Shown here in pieces: positions 32,497-41,321 of a stretch of 64,000 nucleotides of DNA. The notes below the pieces were generated by a model, which was not told where the DNA came from, made no database searches, and saw nothing but the letters and a program-made list of their open reading frames with translations. Origin of the DNA: CBDCPI01 sp965220245 (GTDB lineage: Bacteria; Chloroflexota; Dehalococcoidia; Lucifugimonadales; UBA3495). The stretch is from the NCBI GenBank assembly GCA_965220245.1, contig CBDCPI010000011.1, positions 384,244-448,243 of the forward strand, in the 5' to 3' direction. The position numbers were made by a program, and so were the translations under genes. Each line of letters opens with the position of its first letter. The first letter of the stretch is position 1.

Positions 32497-34257
32497 ATGC
32501 CGATTAAGGTACTCCCTCCCGGCCTGGCCTCAAAAATCGCCGCCGGCGAGGTCGTGGAACGCCCGGCGTCGGTGGTCAAAGAACTGGTCGAGAACTCCTT
32601 AGACGCCGGGGCCTCCCACATTGTGGCGGAAATAGCCGCTGGCGGGGTAGACCAACTGCGGGTGACCGATGACGGCCTGGGGATCCCGGCATCCGAGGTG
32701 GAACTGGCGTTCCAACGGCACGCCACCAGCAAGCTGGACCATGAGGACCAACTGGGAGCGGTGGCAACCCTGGGATTTCGCGGCGAGGCCCTGCCCAGCA
32801 TCGCCGCCGCGTCCCACTTGACCATGACTACCCGGACCCGGGAGGCTGCCGGAGGGTATCAAATAGTCTTGCACTGGGGTGAAGTAGTGCGCTCCGGCGC
32901 CCACGGTTGCGCCCCCGGAGCCACGGTGGAGGTGGCCGACCTGTTCGGCAACTTGCCAGCCAGACGCAAGTTCCTCAAGTCCAACTCCGCCGAAGCCGCC
33001 CGGGTGCAGGAACTGGTCTCCCGGTACTCCCTGGCTTATCCTTGGGTCCGCTTCCAACTGGTGACCGACGGCCGCCCAACTCTTTCCACGCCGGGCAACG
33101 GTAAGCCTCGAGAAACTTTGCTGGCCCTCTACGGCGCCGAAGCGGCTTCCGCCATGCTGGAAGTGCAGGGCGAGAACCCGGAAACCGGCTCCACGTACCC
33201 CGGGTTACGGGTAGACGGATTCGTCAGTCCGCCCAACCTGCACCGGGGCAACCGGTCCTACATGACCTTTTTTGTGAACCGCCGTTGGGTCCAGAGCCGG
33301 ATGTTGGCCTACTGTGTGGAGCAAGCCTACCACGGACTGTTGCCGGAGAAACGGTACCCCTTGACGGCGGTCAACCTGACTTTGCCCTATGAGGATGTGG
33401 ACGTGAATTCCCATCCTGCCAAGCGGGAAGTCCGGTTCCACCAAGAAGGTAAGGTGTTTTCGACGGTGCAGCGGGCTGTCCGGGCCGCTGTGGTCAGCGA
33501 ATCGCCGGTGCCCCGCCTAGTGTCCAGTAGCCAGTGGTCAGCAACCGGCAGCCCGGCCACCGGCCACTCGTCACTAGCCACTTCATTCTTTGCCCCCAGC
33601 CCAGTGTCCAGTGGTCAGTGGCCAGCAACCGGCAGCTCGGCCACTGACCACTCGCCACTAGCCACTGACCACCAGCCTCGGCCGGCCGCGCCCACCCTCA
33701 AGGTGGTTGGGCAGGTCAAGTTCACTTACATCGTCGCCGAGGGTCCCGAGGGCATGTTCTTGGTGGACCAGCACGCCGCCCACGAACGGGTGCTGTTTGA
33801 CCGGATTGTTCTCCGGTCCGCTAGCAAGACGCCCGAAACCCAGCCGCTGCTGCAACCGGTAACCTTGGAACTGACCCCGAGCCAAGCCGAGCTGCTAAAT
33901 AGCAACCTGGAAAATCTGGCGAGCTTTGGCTTTCAGGTGGAGGGCTTCGGAGGCGCCACTTACTTGCTGCGGTCGGTGCCCTCGGCCATGACCACCCACG
34001 ACCCGGGGCAATCGTTAATCGACGTGCTCGACACCGCCGCTTTCGAAGGTGTGGTGCGCCAGCAAGAGGACATCTTGGCGGCAACCATCGCTTGTCACAG
34101 CGCCATCCGGGCCGGAAGTCCCTTGGCTGAGGCCGAGATGCGGGGTTTGTTGGAGCAATTGGAACTGGCGGACAACCCTCACACCTGTCCCCACGGACGC
34201 CCCACCATGCTCCACATCAGTTCCTACCAAGTGGAGCGGGAATTCGGCCGCCGTTAG
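32497..34257 (+). CDS. mutL: DNA mismatch repair protein MutL with a repeat-derived linker
   Basis: A 586-residue GHKL-ATPase. N-terminal motifs are clear: IAAGEVVERPASVVKELVEN, DDGLGI, and TLGFRGEALPSIAA. The transducer domain ends in NSHPAKREVRFH, and the C-terminal dimerisation domain carries VDQHAAHERVLFDRI, with the HPHTCPHGRP-like end (NPHTCPHGRPTM). It couples MutS mismatch recognition to strand removal. Residues about 341-393 of the linker are translated R2 repeat (Ser/Pro/Thr/His-rich, two near-identical blocks), kept in frame. The linker tolerates length change, so function is probably unaffected. Confidence 0.96.
   Translation: MPIKVLPPGLASKIAAGEVVERPASVVKELVENSLDAGASHIVAEIAAGGVDQLRVTDDGLGIPASEVELAFQRHATSKLDHEDQLGAVATLGFRGEALPSIAAASHLTMTTRTREAAGGYQIVLHWGEVVRSGAHGCAPGATVEVADLFGNLPARRKFLKSNSAEAARVQELVSRYSLAYPWVRFQLVTDGRPTLSTPGNGKPRETLLALYGAEAASAMLEVQGENPETGSTYPGLRVDGFVSPPNLHRGNRSYMTFFVNRRWVQSRMLAYCVEQAYHGLLPEKRYPLTAVNLTLPYEDVDVNSHPAKREVRFHQEGKVFSTVQRAVRAAVVSESPVPRLVSSSQWSATGSPATGHSSLATSFFAPSPVSSGQWPATGSSATDHSPLATDHQPRPAAPTLKVVGQVKFTYIVAEGPEGMFLVDQHAAHERVLFDRIVLRSASKTPETQPLLQPVTLELTPSQAELLNSNLENLASFGFQVEGFGGATYLLRSVPSAMTTHDPGQSLIDVLDTAAFEGVVRQQEDILAATIACHSAIRAGSPLAEAEMRGLLEQLELADNPHTCPHGRPTMLHISSYQVEREFGRR
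33518..33675. repeat. R2 repeat array inside mutL
   Basis: Two R2 clusters (CAGTAGCCAGTGGTCAGCAA and CAGTGGTCAGTGGCCAGCAA words, each followed by complementary CCACT words such as CACTAGCCACT) lie within the coding linker of mutL without disrupting the frame. Confidence 0.9.
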
Positions 34258-34267
34258 TTGTTTGTAA

Positions 34268-35134
34268 TTAGACGGCCTGCCAATAGCGCCTGCCTTCCGC
34301 TCTCATCACTCGTCCGAAACCGGCGGTGTGGCAAATCCCGATGGCGGCGTTCTCCGCTTCGGCCCGGTCCACCATGCTCTCTCTAGTCTGGACTGCCAGA
34401 GCCGGGTCGGCGTCAAAGCTAAAGACCCACTCGGTCTCGGTTACTTGGGCCGGATTGTGGAAGACGTCACCCAAGATCAAGGCCCGCTCGCCCGACGAGA
34501 CTACGGCTAGGCTGATGGAACCGGGGGTGTGTCCCGGCGTCGGTATGGCCGTGACCTCGCTGGTCAGGGCCCTTTCACCGGTCAAAAGGTCGATCATTCC
34601 CAATCGTTCCAGAGGGCCGATCGTCTCCTCCCAAAAGGGGAAGCCGAAGGTCTCCTCGTCCTTGGGGGCTTTGAACAGGTCCCAGTCCGCTTGGTGCGCC
34701 ACGTACCTGGCATTGGGGAAGGTCGCGGCGGCCCCCCCGGTACTGGGCGTCAGGTTCCAGCCGACATGGTCCGGGTGCAAGTGGGATAGGAAAACGGTGT
34801 TCACATCGCCGGCTTGAAGGCCCGCCCCTTGAAGTTCCTCCAGCAAGCGACCGTCGTTGCCTCCGCCGAAGGTGGCGACAGTGCCCGGGTTAGAAGCGGT
34901 GCTGCCCAGTCCGGTGTCTACCAGGATGGTCTGGCCTTCAGAACGCACCAAGTAACATTCGAAGTGCACCCGCAGGTTCTCGGACCCGTTGAACGCCTCG
35001 GGATACTGCTGCTGGTAGGGGGCCCACTGCTCCATCGAAACGTTGGGGAAGGTCTGATTCAGCGGCAACGCCGCCTCGGCATCGTGCAGGACCAATATGT
35101 CCACATTACCTACGGTAAGCCTGCTCTGCGGCAT
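34268..35134 (-). CDS. MBL-fold metallo-hydrolase
   Basis: A 288-residue secretion-signal-free metallo-beta-lactamase-fold hydrolase. The metal motif SHLHPDHVGW (about residues 116-125), a His in PTPGHTPGSIS, an Asp in LILGDVFHNP and a His near CHTAGFG are in family order, closest in layout to lactonase-like (quorum-quenching/ARO-type) members. Substrate unknown. It converges on mutL with 10 bases between the stop codons. Confidence 0.88.
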   Translation of the reverse strand: MPQSRLTVGNVDILVLHDAEAALPLNQTFPNVSMEQWAPYQQQYPEAFNGSENLRVHFECYLVRSEGQTILVDTGLGSTASNPGTVATFGGGNDGRLLEELQGAGLQAGDVNTVFLSHLHPDHVGWNLTPSTGGAAATFPNARYVAHQADWDLFKAPKDEETFGFPFWEETIGPLERLGMIDLLTGERALTSEVTAIPTPGHTPGSISLAVVSSGERALILGDVFHNPAQVTETEWVFSFDADPALAVQTRESMVDRAEAENAAIGICHTAGFGRVMRAEGRRYWQAV

Positions 35135-35233
35135 GGTCGGCCTCCTTATAATGTCAGGTCCCCAACGGTTTCAGGCGCCCAACCTAGGGCGTGGAAGTAG
35201 TCGCAAACTTGCCCGGAGCCTTTCCCGCTCAGC

Positions 35234-35402
35234 TTAGAGCATGTGTGATAAATCCCTTCTCCTTGGGGAGAAGGTTAGGCCTGTGCTGAGCTTGCCGAAG
35301 GGATGAGGGGAAATGCTGACAGTATCCAAACGCAGCCCAAAGCAGGAATCGCCCTCACCCTAACCCTCTCCCGCCGGGAGAGGGAAATTGTCACACACCC
35401 TT
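35234..35402. repeat. R3 hairpin repeats, one split by an R1b word
   Basis: First unit: GTGTGATAAATCCCTTCTCC, TTGGGGAGAAGGTTAGG, then CCTGTGCTGAGCTTGCCGAA inserted, then GATGAGGGG. The uninterrupted copy at 55.9 kb has GGTTAGG directly joined to ATGAGGGG. A second, inverted unit (CCCTCTCCCGCCGGGAGAGGG, here 35366-35386) follows and ends in the shared ACACACCC word. Confidence 0.85.
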
Positions 35403-35723
35403 TTAGCGGCGGCGCGGGTCTTGCCGGGGGTCTTGGGCCGGGTGAAAGATGGAATCCTCGCCGGGGAAACCGCCGGAAGATTCGGTACTTCCAAGGCCTT
35501 TCCCTGGCCGTAGAAAGGGCAACGCGGATACTGCCGCCAAGACCGCCGCGCCTAGCCCCAGCTTGGCCAGGAAGCTGCGGCGGGTCTCTCTTCCGCTCAC
35601 CCTGAGCTTGTCGGGGTTCGACTCCGCTCTGCTCCGCTCACCCGGAGCGGTTACCCACTCCCGCTCACCCTGAGCGCAGTCGAAGGGCCGGGCCTGCGAT
35701 TTGTTGCTTAGTTCCTTCGGCAC
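35403..35723 (-). CDS. Small Tat-signal protein with repeat-derived N-terminal insertion
   Basis: About 106 residues from a GTG at 35723 with GGAG upstream. It begins MPKELSNKSQ, then 35 residues translated from R1 repeats (text like CAQGERE and GERSRAESNP), then a twin-arginine signal RETRRSFLAKLGLG, a hydrophobic stretch (AAVLAAVSALPFL) and a short polar tail (GEDSIFHPAQDPRQDPRRR). Removing the repeat would place the RR motif about 11 residues from the start, where Tat signals normally lie. The tail is too short for an enzyme; it may be a small exported or membrane-tethered subunit. It follows the FAD oxidoreductase gene on the same strand. Confidence 0.6.
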   Translation of the reverse strand: MPKELSNKSQARPFDCAQGEREWVTAPGERSRAESNPDKLRVSGRETRRSFLAKLGLGAAVLAAVSALPFLRPGKGLGSTESSGGFPGEDSIFHPAQDPRQDPRRR

Positions 35724-35792
35724 GGTCTGCTCCTGTAGGGGTTCGGCTCCGCTCTGCTCCGCTCACCCTGAGCGGAGTCGAAGGGCCGCTAA
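35597..35792. repeat. Cluster of R1 palindromes
   Basis: Three R1 units: two overlapping within the Tat-protein gene (35597-35692, with GGGGTTCGACTCCGCTCTGC and CCGCTCACCCTGAGCGCAGT) and one between it and the FAD oxidoreductase gene (35737-35789). Confidence 0.9.
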
Positions 35793-37141
35793 CAATTCTT
35801 ACTCTTTAGACCCGGATTTGCAATACCCGCGTCATCCAAGACCATCTGGGCCACCCTTCGTCCCATGCGCACCGAGTAGTTGGTCCCTCGGTCCTCCGGG
35901 TAGATCTGAGTAGTGTTAGCCAGGTACAGGTCCTTGATGGGCGTGCGGTGGTCCGGGATACGCTCTCCGTAATTGACCCCGATTATCGGCTGAGCCCCAT
36001 CCACCTTGTGGTGGTGGTACTCCACCACCCAGGAAGGGTCGAAGTCCGGATTGATCTTCTTCAAGTGAGGAACGAACTCCTCAAATAGCTCATCGGCGCT
36101 CTTCCGGTACAGCTCGCTCTCCCGGCTGGGATAGTTGCTGATATAGACCACGTGGCGGCCACCGTAGAGGGATTTGTCGATCATATTCGTGTGCTCGATG
36201 AGGCCCACGAAGGGCAGGTCATTGTCGGCGATGTTCATCCAGTACCTAGAGGATAGAGGCCGGTCCAAGACCAGGACCACCAGCACCGCCGACAAGTAGC
36301 TGACCTCTTCCAGTTTCGCCCGGTAGTGGTCGGGCAACGATGGCGCCAACCGGGTGAACACATAGGAAGGCGTGGTGGCGATGACCGCATCGTATTGCTT
36401 GACGGCTGAATCGTCTCCCGATAGAGCCACTTCCAGGCCAGTGGCCGCACCTTCTTCCACCACCACCCTTCTGACCAGCGAAGAAAGGTGGATGTCGCCC
36501 CCTTGCTCGGTAATTCGCTGGCCTAAGGTGTCGAACACCTCGCCGAAGCTGCCCATTGGATAACCCAAGCGCTCCTTTTGTAGTCCCTTCCCCCGGGAAG
36601 CCACCCGCAAGTAAATCTTGCCCCACAGCCAGGTCATGCTCACTTGGTCGTAGTAATCGCCGAACTTCCCCCGCAGCAAGGGCTCCCAAATCACTTCGTA
36701 GGCAGCCCGCCCCATGCGCCGGACAATCCAGTCTTGGGCGGTAATGTTCTCGAACTTTTTCCAATTGGTGGTCTTTTGCAGGATGAAGGTCCAGAACCCC
36801 AGCCGCAAACGCTGGGCCAAGGACAGGGGTTTGAAGCGCAACAGGTCCATTGGAGTGCTGAAGTTCCAGATTTTGCCGCCGTGGAAGAGGCCCACCTTGG
36901 ACTCCAGCCAAGCCAGCTTGGGCCCCAAACCCAGTTCTTCGATCAACTCGATTATGTCGACGTCGCTGACGAACAGGTGATGATAGCCCCGCTCCAACTG
37001 GCCGCCGCCCACGGGAAAGGTGGAGGCTTGGCCGCCCAGGAAAGGGGCCGCTTCAAAGACCTCGGCGTAGTGGCCCTGCTTGGTCAGTTCGTAGGCGGCG
37101 GCCAGCCCCGCCGCCCCCCCGCCGATGATGCCTACCCTCAA
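35789..37141 (-). CDS. FAD-dependent oxidoreductase (amine oxidase/protoporphyrinogen oxidase-like)
   Basis: A 450-residue flavoprotein. The N-terminal dinucleotide motif GIIGGGAAGLAAAYELTKQG, the adjacent GGQAS segment, and the C-terminal FAD motif (DLYLANTTQIYPEDRGTN) place it in the amine oxidase/phytoene desaturase-like family. Many relatives act on isoprenoid, porphyrin or nucleotide-sugar substrates; this one is often described as a NAD(P)/FAD protein next to glycan genes, but the substrate is unknown. Start is TTG at 37141, overlapping the stop of the UPF0104 gene (TTGA), so the two are translationally coupled. Confidence 0.85.
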   Translation of the reverse strand: MRVGIIGGGAAGLAAAYELTKQGHYAEVFEAAPFLGGQASTFPVGGGQLERGYHHLFVSDVDIIELIEELGLGPKLAWLESKVGLFHGGKIWNFSTPMDLLRFKPLSLAQRLRLGFWTFILQKTTNWKKFENITAQDWIVRRMGRAAYEVIWEPLLRGKFGDYYDQVSMTWLWGKIYLRVASRGKGLQKERLGYPMGSFGEVFDTLGQRITEQGGDIHLSSLVRRVVVEEGAATGLEVALSGDDSAVKQYDAVIATTPSYVFTRLAPSLPDHYRAKLEEVSYLSAVLVVLVLDRPLSSRYWMNIADNDLPFVGLIEHTNMIDKSLYGGRHVVYISNYPSRESELYRKSADELFEEFVPHLKKINPDFDPSWVVEYHHHKVDGAQPIIGVNYGERIPDHRTPIKDLYLANTTQIYPEDRGTNYSVRMGRRVAQMVLDDAGIANPGLKSKNC

Positions 37142-38298
37142 GACAGGTCCTCTTTAGAGGTCCACGACGGCCCATCACCAGGGTATCCGCTGACCGGTTG
37201 TGGTATCGGGTCGGGATTCGACTCTGCTCTGCTCCGCTCATCCTGAGCGCAGTCGAAGGGCGGGGGAGCCTCCTCCCGGCTCAAACCCTTCAGGGAGAGG
37301 TTTTGCTTCCAGAGAAGCACCAACCCGGTTAGGTTGACCGGAAGCCACAACGCCACCAAGTGCAAGAACCCGACATAGGCTCCCGCCAAAGAACTGCCCA
37401 TGCCCAGGGCGATTAGGGTCTGCTGGCCAACCACTTCGAAAGGTCCGATGCCGCCAATGGAACTGGGCAGCGAGGTGGCCAGGTTGGAGGTGGCGGTTAG
37501 CAACATTGCCACCAAGACCAGCACTCCCAACGAGCCAAAGTAGGCTTCAATGCCGAAGGAGTAGCCAACCAGGAAATACATCGAACCCTCAAAGGCCCAA
37601 ACAGGCATCGAAAAGAGAAAGAGGGCCAAGTGTTTGCCCGGCGAGTTCAAGACGCTGAGCCCCGCCACGAAGGTGTGCACCAACGCCCGGGCTCGGGGTC
37701 GAAAACGGACCGGCAGCAGTCCTAAGAGGCCGTCGAAGAATTGCATGAACCGGGGAATCGTGGCCAGGCAGGTGAGGAAGACCAGTGCGGCGACAAACAA
37801 GGATACCACCAGCACCGCCAAGACCAGCCAGGTGGTCTTGGCGGTGGCGCTGCTACCGTCGAACTCTCCCATGAGGAGCAGCGCCGGCCCGGCTATGGCG
37901 GCCCAAGCCAGCAACGTGATGCCGTCGTAGACCCGCTCCACCGCGATAGTGGCCAGTGCCGAACTGCCGTTGATGGGTTCCCGTCTGGCTAGGTAATAGG
38001 CGCGGACCAACTCCCCCAAGCGCGCTGGCAACAGGTTGTTGGCCAAGTAGCCGATTACCACCACCGGGTACAAACGGCCCACCGGCACCACCCTCAGGGG
38101 CCCCAACAGGTAGCGCCAGCGTACCGCTCTGAAATAGACCGCCACAAAGTAGAGGGCTATAGCCGGGGCAACGTACAGGTAGTTGGCGCTGGCTAGGGCG
38201 TCCTTGACTTTCGACAGGTCCACCTGATACAGCAGGACCAAGAGAAGCAGAACACTGATGCCCAGCCCAAGCCAAAATTGCCAGTTGCGGGCTAGCAA
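37138..38298 (-). CDS. UPF0104 / lysylphosphatidylglycerol synthase-type membrane protein
   Basis: A 386-residue polytopic membrane protein with about 8 hydrophobic segments (first FWLGLGISVLLLLVLLYQV). Family motifs YLANNLLPARLGELVRAYYL and SIGGIGPFEVVGQQTLI identify the flippase-like UPF0104/AglD group, thought to move or protect lipid-linked substrates. The last part (about residues 341-366) is translated R1 repeat (CAQDERSRAESNP), so the original C-terminus was probably shorter. Coupled to the downstream FAD oxidoreductase. Confidence 0.88.
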   Translation of the reverse strand: MLARNWQFWLGLGISVLLLLVLLYQVDLSKVKDALASANYLYVAPAIALYFVAVYFRAVRWRYLLGPLRVVPVGRLYPVVVIGYLANNLLPARLGELVRAYYLARREPINGSSALATIAVERVYDGITLLAWAAIAGPALLLMGEFDGSSATAKTTWLVLAVLVVSLFVAALVFLTCLATIPRFMQFFDGLLGLLPVRFRPRARALVHTFVAGLSVLNSPGKHLALFLFSMPVWAFEGSMYFLVGYSFGIEAYFGSLGVLVLVAMLLTATSNLATSLPSSIGGIGPFEVVGQQTLIALGMGSSLAGAYVGFLHLVALWLPVNLTGLVLLWKQNLSLKGLSREEAPPPFDCAQDERSRAESNPDPIPQPVSGYPGDGPSWTSKEDLS

Positions 38299-38393
38299 TG
38301 GCTTACTCTTAAAGAACTCACGTTAGAATCCAAGGTATGGGAGAAGCCAGTATACGGGAGCAGCCTGTGGAGCTACAAGGTAAAGCATCGCCC

Positions 38394-38557
38394 GTAACTG
38401 TTTAGACTTGCTGAGGCGAATTGACTGAGAGCCGCATCCGCAATGCCAGTGCTAATCCCCTAAGGACATTCTGCCGCCCAACCCGTCATTCCCACGCAGG
38501 CGGGAATGACGGGTTGGGTATTTTCATAACAATGACGTATCAAGTCTGAACAGTTAC
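38394..38557. mobile_element. 164-bp MITE-like element with IS66-type ends
   Basis: Its ends are GTAACTGTTTAGACTTG and the complement of GTAACTGTTCAGACTTG, matching the right end of the IS66 element at 5.7 kb (the left side also shares GAGGNGAATT further in). The interior has no ORF but carries an R4 hairpin (CCCGTCATTCCC ... GGGAATGACGGG). Flanking 8-mers (CATCGCCC, CGTAGCCT) do not match. It looks like a deletion derivative mobilisable by the IS66 transposase. Confidence 0.75.
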
Positions 38558-38564
38558 CGTAGCC

Positions 38565-41321
38565 TTAAGGAGCCCGGTAGCTGTAATACTGGGAGCTGTA
38601 CCAGTCTGCGTCCAACCTGCGGTAAAGCAAATAGTCCAGAGCGTCGAACCACGACTGGCGGCTGCTTGCTACCGACTTAAAATAGCTGAAGTCCTTGGTC
38701 AGTTGCTCTTTGCCGGGCAGGCCCCTGATACCCCACAACGAGCCCTCGTGTTGCCGGTTTTCCCCGGGCCTACGGTAGGCTTCCTCGTGGAACCACAGCA
38801 GGTTTCGTAGCGGCCCGTCCCGCTGGTACTCGGCTAGCGCCGCTTCGTCCCGCTCGCCATGAGCGGTGTTTAGCAGCAGGGCTTGAGCTTCGTCGCCTTC
38901 CGCCACCGGACTGCACCCGGAGTTCCAGCCCTCTTCATCTTCGGTCTTAAAACAGGTAAAGGACCAAGCGCCCATTCTTTGGGCGTTGCGGGCGTACCAG
39001 TTGAAGGGGTACCAAATCTCGTAGTCCGCTTTGACGGCTCCCCTTTTGACGGCTTCTTTGTTACCGGCTTCGCTATCTACGGCTTTGGGAGAGGGTGTAT
39101 GGTTCAATATCTGTTCCTCGATTACGTGATAGGTGGCCGGTACGTCCTTGCTGCCTTGTGCGTAAACCAGCATTTCAGCGTTGGAATCGTCGTAGGTGTA
39201 GGCGGCGCGGACCGCCGTCACCACCCCAAACCCTAGCAGTAACCCGGCCAAGCCTAGAGCAACCAACGGAGCACCGTTTCGCGGCCCGGCCAAACGGAGC
39301 AAGTATGCGGACGTCGCGGCCAACAATGCGGTGCTGAAGGCGAGGGCCCATTGCGGGCCGGCAAAATCGGTCCTAGGGTCAGCGTAGACGTAGAGCAGGT
39401 AGACCGCTGCGGCCACCGTGATAGCCGGGAATAGAAGCAACACCCCTTGGCCGCGCCGGATAAACTCTCCCCAGCTAATTCTTTCTATTTGCTCACCAAG
39501 GTACTTGGCGGCCAGCAATATCAGCGGCAGGGTGATGTTTACCAACAGCCAAGGCATTTTCTCGCTGGCCACGGTGTATGCGATGAAGGTAAGGGCCGCC
39601 CAAAAGACCAAGACTAGGCCGAACACGTCCGCTCTTCGCCAGAAATACACAGCGCCGACAATGCCGAAGACCAACGGCAATGCTTCGTAAATGGAGACGC
39701 CCACGAAATAGTAGTACCAAGGCTGGTTCCCCCGGGCAACGTCTTGTTGGGCGATCCAATAGCCCATGCCCTGCCACACCCCGCTGAAGATGCCGGAAAT
39801 GTTGGTGAACACGGTGGTGTAGACGGTGACCCAAGCCAGGTAGAAGATACCCGCCAGCAGTAACCACCGGCCGCCCCACCACCGGACTCCCAAATATGCC
39901 GATAGGTTGAGCCCTGCCAACAGTAGCCCACCCGCCACCAAGTAATTCACCGGGACCGCATTCCCGTTTTGAACCGGAGACGAGGTGTCCACCGATATGC
40001 CGGTGGGCAGCACGCCTTGAACCATGGCGTCGACGTTCACTGCGTTGGTCAAGAAGAAGCAATAGAGCAACGCCAATTGGGCTGGCGCGGCTAGCAGAAA
40101 GAACCCGGACCGCCAAGGATGTCTGGCGGCCCGCAGAACCCCGATTGCCGCCCCGGCCAAGGCGGCGGCCAACAAGAAGTCTATTACTAAGGCCGCGTCC
40201 GACTCCCAAGCACCGCCAAAAGGACGGAGGATGGCAATCACGGCGGCGGCCCCGGCCAGCAGTGGGGCTCCCCAGCCGACGGCCAGCAAGTTGATGGTTA
40301 GGCCCCGTCCGCTCGCCAACCATCCCAGTCCACTGACCACCGCCAACGCTACCATACCGTGAAGCCAAGCCGGGACCTCGTATCCCCAGTTAACGGGCAA
40401 CGGCAGCGCCACCGAGGGTCCGGCCCAATGCGGGGCGCCCACCAGGCCGCTTGCCACTCCGTCCCGATTGGCCAGGGTCAGCCCAAGCGCATCTTGGGCC
40501 AGGCTGACCAGGGCTACCCACTGCGGCAGGGTGAGAGTGAGGAGGAGCAAGAAGAAGGCCGCCGGCCCTGCCATCTCGCAAAGACGGGCTCTTCCCAACA
40601 CCAGAGGTATCAGTTGCGGGAGGGCCAGCAAGAACGCTATGGCCCCAAAGATTAGGGTTACGATATAGGCCGTTTCTTTGGTGCCGAACATGAAGGCCAG
40701 GACCACCGCCGCCAAGTAAAGGTAGCGGTTTTTGCCTTCGTGAAAGTACCGCCACATCAACACTAGCAAGGCAGTGGCCCAAAAGGCCATCAGGATGTCA
40801 TTCCGGCCAAACCGGCTGAAGTAGAGCATTGCCGGGGATAGGGCCAGCATGACTCCGGCTGCCAACGCTCCGCTCCGGCCCAAGTGGTCCCGCAGAAAGT
40901 AGGGAAGTCCCACCAAGGCAGCCCCGAACAGGACGTAGGCCAGCCGGGCCGTGAAGTCCGAGTCGCCAAAGAGGCGAAATATAAAGGCAGTCAACTCTAT
41001 TTGGAAGGGTCCGTGCATCCAAGGGGAGTGGATGAAGTCGGCGCCGAACAGCCAAGGGAACCCACCGGCCAAGCCGTCGCTATTGAGCAGGCGCCAAGAG
41101 TAGTGGACGTGGATGGCCTCGTCGTAGTGGAACGCTCGGCCTCCCAACTCCCAGAGCCGCATCCCCAGCGCCAGAGCAACCAAGACAATCCAACCGAGTG
41201 AATACCAGTGACCAGTGACCAGCGACCAGCGACCCCTTCGACTCCGCTCAGGGTGAGCGGAGCGGAGCGGAGTCGAACCCCACCCGCCATCGGCCACTAA
41301 CCACTGACCACTAGCCACCAT
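38565..41321 (-). CDS. Agl23-like (TIGR03663-type) large membrane protein
   Basis: A 918-residue polytopic protein. The first loop holds the GT-C-type acidic motif AFHYDEAIHVHYSW, followed by many membrane segments (for example GALAAGVMLALSPAMLYFSR) and a soluble C-terminal domain. This matches the flippase-activity-associated Agl23 family, glycosyltransferase-like membrane proteins of archaea and Chloroflexota. It probably uses polyprenyl-linked sugars. ATG at 41321 has GAGG upstream. Codons 2-36 are pure R2/R1 repeat (HPERSRR text) placed directly after the start codon. It overlaps the DUF2298 gene by 11 bases. Confidence 0.88.
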   Translation of the reverse strand: MVASGQWLVADGGWGSTPLRSAHPERSRRGRWSLVTGHWYSLGWIVLVALALGMRLWELGGRAFHYDEAIHVHYSWRLLNSDGLAGGFPWLFGADFIHSPWMHGPFQIELTAFIFRLFGDSDFTARLAYVLFGAALVGLPYFLRDHLGRSGALAAGVMLALSPAMLYFSRFGRNDILMAFWATALLVLMWRYFHEGKNRYLYLAAVVLAFMFGTKETAYIVTLIFGAIAFLLALPQLIPLVLGRARLCEMAGPAAFFLLLLTLTLPQWVALVSLAQDALGLTLANRDGVASGLVGAPHWAGPSVALPLPVNWGYEVPAWLHGMVALAVVSGLGWLASGRGLTINLLAVGWGAPLLAGAAAVIAILRPFGGAWESDAALVIDFLLAAALAGAAIGVLRAARHPWRSGFFLLAAPAQLALLYCFFLTNAVNVDAMVQGVLPTGISVDTSSPVQNGNAVPVNYLVAGGLLLAGLNLSAYLGVRWWGGRWLLLAGIFYLAWVTVYTTVFTNISGIFSGVWQGMGYWIAQQDVARGNQPWYYYFVGVSIYEALPLVFGIVGAVYFWRRADVFGLVLVFWAALTFIAYTVASEKMPWLLVNITLPLILLAAKYLGEQIERISWGEFIRRGQGVLLLFPAITVAAAVYLLYVYADPRTDFAGPQWALAFSTALLAATSAYLLRLAGPRNGAPLVALGLAGLLLGFGVVTAVRAAYTYDDSNAEMLVYAQGSKDVPATYHVIEEQILNHTPSPKAVDSEAGNKEAVKRGAVKADYEIWYPFNWYARNAQRMGAWSFTCFKTEDEEGWNSGCSPVAEGDEAQALLLNTAHGERDEAALAEYQRDGPLRNLLWFHEEAYRRPGENRQHEGSLWGIRGLPGKEQLTKDFSYFKSVASSRQSWFDALDYLLYRRLDADWYSSQYYSYRAP
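41205..41320. repeat. R2-R1-R2 composite at the start of the Agl23-like gene
   Basis: R2 words (GACCAGTGACCAGCGACC), an R1 palindrome (41233-41282) and inverse R2 words (CCACTAACCACTGACCACT) occupy the codons directly after the ATG. Confidence 0.9.
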
